Part shown: positions 60,335 through 64,000 of the stretch, piece by piece | How positions within the stretch are numbered: position 1 is the first letter of the stretch | How the letters are laid out: the number at the start of each line of letters is the position of its first letter | NCBI RefSeq assembly: GCF_000943555.1 | Contig: NZ_JTDV01000001.1 | Coordinates: 186,001 to 250,000, forward strand | Length of the DNA: 64,000 nt | Direction of reading: 5' to 3' | Source of the DNA: Neotamlana nanhaiensis | GTDB lineage: Bacteria > Bacteroidota > Bacteroidia > Flavobacteriales > Flavobacteriaceae | The notes under the pieces: model-generated | The model's input: the letters and a program-made list of their open reading frames with translations, nothing else | Told to the model about the DNA's origin: nothing | Database searches by the model: none | Made by a program: the position numbers and the translations under genes

Positions 60335-61063
60335 TTGAAACGAGAAATTATAATAACTGCCGATGGCTCCACGACCATTCATATTCCTGAATGGAACGAG
60401 CAGTACCACTCCAAACACGGCGCCATACAAGAAGCTTACCACGTATTTATAAAACATGGCTTGCATCACTTTTGTCATCCTGAACTTGTTTCAGGATCTC
60501 ACTCTATGGATGTATCTTCGGGAGCAGTCGAGAAGCTCCAAAACAATCCACTTTCCATTCTCGAAATAGGCTTCGGCACAGGTTTAAACGCTTTTATCAC
60601 TCTTTTTGAAGCCGAAAAATTAAACCTAAATATTAATTATGTTGGGGTTGAAGGCTATCCGGTAGCTTTAAATGAAGTTGAAAAACTAAATTATGCTGAA
60701 GAAATCAATCAATCAGAAACTTTATTTCAAGAAATTCATAAGGTTGCTTGGGAAGAGAAGCATGACATAACGACGCACTTTTCATTAACAAAACAAGAAA
60801 AGTTTTTTGATGCTATTGATGATGAAAATGCATTTAATATTATTTATTTTGATGCTTTTGGAGCTCGCGTTCAACCTGAATTATGGACAGAAACAATATT
60901 TCTTAAAATGTATAAAGCTTTAAAAAATGAAGGTGTTTTAGTGACATATGCTGCAAAAGGAAGCGTTCGAAGAGCAATGCAAGCGGTTGGCTTTCTGGTT
61001 GAGAAACTCCCTGGTCCTCCCGGAAAACGTGAAATGCTGAGGGCAACGAAGCATTCACGCTGA
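60335..61063 (+). CDS. mnmD: tRNA 5-methylaminomethyl-2-thiouridine methyltransferase, MnmD
   Basis: Protein of 242 aa with a TTG start (60335-60337), chosen because KREIIITADGSTTI is the normal beginning and no ATG is available. The SAM-binding motif is ILEIGFGTGLNAF (about 74), with IIYFDAFGARVQPELWT and KLPGPPGKREMLRAT at the end. It completes the mnm5s2U modification at the tRNA wobble position, as the methyltransferase half of MnmC. About 20 extra residues at about 47-67, before the SAM motif (CHPELVSGSHSM and onward), are encoded by a palindromic repeat. The last codons lie in a 48-bp tandem duplication. Confidence 0.85.
   Translation: MKREIIITADGSTTIHIPEWNEQYHSKHGAIQEAYHVFIKHGLHHFCHPELVSGSHSMDVSSGAVEKLQNNPLSILEIGFGTGLNAFITLFEAEKLNLNINYVGVEGYPVALNEVEKLNYAEEINQSETLFQEIHKVAWEEKHDITTHFSLTKQEKFFDAIDDENAFNIIYFDAFGARVQPELWTETIFLKMYKALKNEGVLVTYAAKGSVRRAMQAVGFLVEKLPGPPGKREMLRATKHSR
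60474..60502. repeat. Type 1 palindromic repeat inside mnmD
   Basis: ATCCTGAA (60477-60484) and TTCAGGAT (60490-60497), loop of 5, bordered by GTC and CTCA. This is the intergenic type 1 repeat, here translated in frame as part of MnmD. Confidence 0.8.
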
Positions 61064-61127
61064 ATTTTATAAAAGCGCTAAATGCTGAGAGCAACGAAGC
61101 ATTCACGCTAAATATTATGAAAGCGCT
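61032..61127. repeat. 48-bp tandem duplication at the mnmD 3' end
   Basis: Two adjoining 48-bp units (61032-61079 and 61080-61127) both start AAATGCTGAG and end AAGCGCT, with only about five differences. The first contains the last ten codons and stop of mnmD. Confidence 0.8.
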
Positions 61128-61361
61128 AAAAGTTAAAGTTAGAAATATTTACGCTATGAATTGTGAAAATGATTATAATAAAACGAATAAATACCCTCGT
61201 CTTACATTAAAATTCTAAAATGATTTATCAATTTAAAAAAGGATGAATTCCCTTAAATAAGCATATATTTTCATTTTCAATACTATAAAATTAAACTGTT
61301 AAACCTTCATTAAAAGCCTTAGAAGCCGTTCTGCAATTTTGTAACTTTATAAAAAAAGCAC

Positions 61362-62273
61362 ATGCGAGTTTTAATTACAGGAGCAACGGGTTTGGTAGGA
61401 AGTGAAATTGTAAAACTTTGCCTTAAAAAAGAAATAATAGTCCATTTTTTAACTACGAACAAATCTAAATTAGAGGAAAAAGAAAATTATAAAGGGTTTT
61501 ATTGGAATCCCGCTTTAGGCGAAATAGATGTTAATTGTTTATACAAAGTAGATACCATAATTCATTTGGCTGGCGCAAGTATTGCAAAGCGTTGGACAAC
61601 ATCCTACAAAAAAACAATTCTAGCAAGCAGAACGCAATCTGCGGCATTATTATTTCGTACTTTAAAAACCGAAATCCACCAAGTAAAGCAATTTATTTCG
61701 GCCAGTGCCATTGGCATTTATCCCGATTCGTTAACCAATTATTACGATGAAAGTTCGACCGCATCAAACCATACTTTTTTAGCCAAAGTTGTGCAAGCCT
61801 GGGAAGCCTCGGCAGATGCGTTTAAAACTTTAAACATCAATGTAGCTAAAGTTAGAATTGGTTTAGTACTAGCCAAAAATGGCGGTGCTTTACAACAAAT
61901 GGTTAAACCAGCTAAGTTTGGCTTAGCGGCACCGTTTGGTTATGGTAAACAGTGGCAATCATGGATTCATATTACCGATTTGGCAAGATGTTTTTTACAT
62001 GTTTTAAAATATAATTTAAGCGGTGTTTTTAATGCCGTTGCCCCAAACCCAGTAACGAATAAAGAATTAATAAAAACCATAGCTAAAACCCTTGAAATGC
62101 CGTGTTTTTTACCCGGAATTCCTAAAATAATTATGCGCTTAGCGTTAGGAGAAATGCATATTTTATTATTTGAAAGTCAGCGAGTAAGCGCAAAAACTAT
62201 GGAAAATAAAGGCTTTAATTTTAAATACAATTGTTTAAAACCTGCATTAAATGATTTATTAGAATCGGTTTAA
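61362..62273 (+). CDS. TIGR01777-family NAD-dependent epimerase/dehydratase-like protein (SulA/YfcH type)
   Basis: Protein of 303 aa. Rossmann motif VLITGATGLVGSEIVKL at the start, YWNPALGEID, IIHLAGASIAKRW, SASAIGIYPD and a C-terminal DUF1731 domain with PVTNKELIKTIAKTL. The family is widespread but its reaction is not established. It is 12 bp from the next gene, and the pair is probably co-transcribed. Confidence 0.85.
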   Translation: MRVLITGATGLVGSEIVKLCLKKEIIVHFLTTNKSKLEEKENYKGFYWNPALGEIDVNCLYKVDTIIHLAGASIAKRWTTSYKKTILASRTQSAALLFRTLKTEIHQVKQFISASAIGIYPDSLTNYYDESSTASNHTFLAKVVQAWEASADAFKTLNINVAKVRIGLVLAKNGGALQQMVKPAKFGLAAPFGYGKQWQSWIHITDLARCFLHVLKYNLSGVFNAVAPNPVTNKELIKTIAKTLEMPCFLPGIPKIIMRLALGEMHILLFESQRVSAKTMENKGFNFKYNCLKPALNDLLESV

Positions 62274-62284
62274 AAAGTAAAAAT

Positions 62285-62752
62285 ATGTCTATCGAAAATT
62301 ATATTAAACTCATTCACTCCGAAGAAGGTCGGAAAGGTTACAAAAGCTTAATGCAGTATTTGATGCAATTGCGAACACATTTTGCTAATACATTTAAAAA
62401 TGAAATATCTGTTGGAAGTTTTTATCAAGGTTTTATGGATATGACTTATTTCCCAATTACAACGCCCGTTTTAAAAGCTCATAAACTAAAAGTAGGTGTT
62501 GTATTTAACCATGAGCGTATTCAGTTTGAACTTTGGTTAGTAGGACAAAATAAGAAAGTAAATAAACAATATTACAGTTATTTTCTCGACAAAAACTTTA
62601 CCAATTATAAATTGTCTGAGACCAATCAAGAATCAATTATTAATTATTCTGCTTTAAAATCGCCTAATTTTAATAATTTAAATGAAATTACAAATTCAAT
62701 TGAAAATCAAACTTTACAGTTTATAAATTCTGTTGAAGGTTTTCTTAAATAA
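62285..62752 (+). CDS. Conserved protein of unknown function (DUF7000-like)
   Basis: Protein of 155 aa, no signal peptide or membrane segment. It begins with IENYIKLIHSEEGRKGYKSLM, contains YQGFMDMTYFP and VGVVFNHERIQFELWLVG, and looks like a mixed alpha/beta cytosolic protein. DUF7000 is my best guess. It follows the epimerase gene by 12 bp. Confidence 0.6.
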   Translation: MSIENYIKLIHSEEGRKGYKSLMQYLMQLRTHFANTFKNEISVGSFYQGFMDMTYFPITTPVLKAHKLKVGVVFNHERIQFELWLVGQNKKVNKQYYSYFLDKNFTNYKLSETNQESIINYSALKSPNFNNLNEITNSIENQTLQFINSVEGFLK

Positions 62753-62764
62753 AATTTTTAAAAA

Positions 62765-64000
62765 TCAATCTATTAAAATTTCTAAAAGTTGAATAGCTGC
62801 ATCACTAATTTTAGTACCAGGGCCAAAAACAGCAACAACACCTGCATCAAATAGAAACTGATAATCTTGCTTAGGAACTACGCCACCAACAATAACCATA
62901 ATATCGTCGCGCTCATAATCTTTTAGGGCTTCAATAACTTGAGGAAGTAAGGTTTTATGTGCGCCAGCTAAACTAGAAACGCCTAAAATATGTACATCGT
63001 TTTCTATAGCCTGTTTAGCAACTTCGTTTGGCGTTTGGAATAACGGACTAATATCAACATCAAAACCCATATCGGCATAACTGGTTGCAACAACTTTAGC
63101 ACCACGGTCGTGACCATCTTGTCCCATTTTCGAAATCATAATACGTGGGCGTCGGCCTTCTTGTTCGGCAAAAACATCGGCTAAAGCTTGTGCTTTTTTA
63201 AAACTACTATCGTCTTTAATTTCTTTACTATACACACCCGAAAATGATTTTATTTGCGCTTTGTAACGGCCAAAAGCAACTTCTAATGCATCACTAATCT
63301 CGCCTAACGTAGCACGAGCTCTAGCTGCTTCAATAGTTAAAGCCAATAAATTAGAATCTGAATTATAACCTGTTGCTTTTGTATTTGAATTTACAAAATT
63401 ATTTCCTGCTCGAGTTAAATTATTTAACGTCATTTTCACTAAAGCCTCATTTCTAGAAGCTTTAATGGTATGTAATCGCGCTATTTGCTGCGTTCTTACT
63501 TTTTCATTATCAACCTCTAAAATATTTAAAGGCTTTTCGTCCTGTAATTGGTATTTGTTTACACCAACTATAATATCTTGTCCAGAATCTATTCGGGCTT
63601 GTTTTCTAGTGGCCGCTTCTTCAATTTTAAGTTTAGGTATACCTGCTTCAATAGCTTTAGTCATGCCACCTAAGGCTTCAATTTCTTCAATTAAATCCCA
63701 AGCCTTTTCTGCAATATCATGAGTTAATTTTTCAACAAAATAACTTCCTGCCCAAGGATCGACCGTTTTAGTAACCCCTGTTTCTTCTTGTAAAAATATT
63801 TGCGTATTACGTGCTATTCTGGCTGTAAAATCGGTTGGAAGCGCGATGGCTTCATCTAAAGCATTTGTGTGAAGGCTTTGTGTACCACCAAAAACCGCCG
63901 CCGTAGCTTCAATGGTTGTTCGCGCCACGTTATTGTAAGGGTCTTGCTCTGTTAAACTCCATCCGCTAGTTTGGCAATGTGTTCTTAACGACAACGATTT
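62765..64000 (-). CDS. scpA: Methylmalonyl-CoA mutase, large/catalytic subunit, partial at right edge
   Basis: The minus-strand frame remains open to the right edge and about 411 C-terminal residues are visible; the N-terminal part is outside the window. The catalytic-barrel end shows [28 protein letters not shown] and [12 protein letters not shown]. The B12-binding domain (about the last 130 residues) has MGQDGHDRG, with the lower-axial His of DxHxx[12 protein letters not shown] and IVGGVVP. It interconverts L-methylmalonyl-CoA and succinyl-CoA. Convergent with the small gene before it, 12 bp apart. Confidence 0.93.
   Translation of the reverse strand, partial: KSLSLRTHCQTSGWSLTEQDPYNNVARTTIEATAAVFGGTQSLHTNALDEAIALPTDFTARIARNTQIFLQEETGVTKTVDPWAGSYFVEKLTHDIAEKAWDLIEEIEALGGMTKAIEAGIPKLKIEEAATRKQARIDSGQDIIVGVNKYQLQDEKPLNILEVDNEKVRTQQIARLHTIKASRNEALVKMTLNNLTRAGNNFVNSNTKATGYNSDSNLLALTIEAARARATLGEISDALEVAFGRYKAQIKSFSGVYSKEIKDDSSFKKAQALADVFAEQEGRRPRIMISKMGQDGHDRGAKVVATSYADMGFDVDISPLFQTPNEVAKQAIENDVHILGVSSLAGAHKTLLPQVIEALKDYERDDIMVIVGGVVPKQDYQFLFDAGVVAVFGPGTKISDAAIQLLEILID

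Overview
The window looks like chromosome from a marine or plant-polymer-degrading member of the Flavobacteriaceae (Bacteroidota). The support is an AT-rich sequence, promoters of the form TTG-N19-TAnnTTTG, a type IX secretion (T9SS) sorting tail, TonB-dependent uptake, and gene families typical of the group (DUF5703, DUF4625, DUF4920, GH106, GH141). No tRNA, rRNA, CRISPR array, transposase or phage gene was recognised.

Region A (1-32703) is a long, almost entirely minus-strand polysaccharide-utilisation cluster. Reading away from an AraC-type regulator (31813-32703, plus strand), it holds a Gfo/Idh/MocA oxidoreductase, a GH141-like beta-helix protein fused to an L-rhamnose mutarotase domain, a GH31, a phytanoyl-CoA-dioxygenase-like protein, an SSS symporter, a TIM-barrel sugar isomerase/epimerase, an MFS transporter and a cytosolic GH78. 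Exported enzymes follow: GH2, a GH43-like propeller, a LacZ-type GH2, GH106, a sialate-O-acetylesterase-type esterase, a DUF5703 protein, PL1 and a GH127 cut by the left edge. The set points to an acetylated pectic glycan rich in rhamnose, arabinose and galactose (rhamnogalacturonan-like). No SusC/SusD pair and no sulfatase is present here, so a sulfated ulvan is less likely. A 16-bp repeat (TGGTCAATTTTATAAA) and an inverted copy of its core flank the regulator and its neighbours and are candidate operators. Palindromic repeats fill several intra-operon spacers.

Region B (33029-37882) is one very large secreted T9SS protein with calcium-type repeats and a LamG domain. Region C (37916-46266) is a metal-uptake island. 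It has a Zur-like repressor divergent from a MerC-like membrane protein, a flavin oxidoreductase, a small membrane protein, a ZnuD-like TonB receptor, two His-rich DUF4625 lipoproteins, and a MacB/Lol-type ABC pair whose permease carries a His/Glu-rich loop. Two TGCAA-N5-TTGC palindromes lie exactly on the divergent promoter.

Region D (46278-58541) starts with a 5'-truncated hutF remnant next to a glucuronoxylan cluster: GH43, GPH-type transporter, GH10, GH67 (minus strand), GH3 and esterase (plus strand), and a LacI regulator. A consensus LacI-type operator sits in the GH67/GH3 divergent region. GH10 carries a one-base frameshift and the esterase an in-frame TGA, so this cluster looks partly decayed, unless these are sequence errors.

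Region E (58614-64000) is housekeeping: ilvE, a DUF4920 lipoprotein, mnmD (TTG start, with a palindromic repeat captured in its reading frame), a TIGR01777 epimerase, a small conserved protein, and methylmalonyl-CoA mutase running off the right edge.
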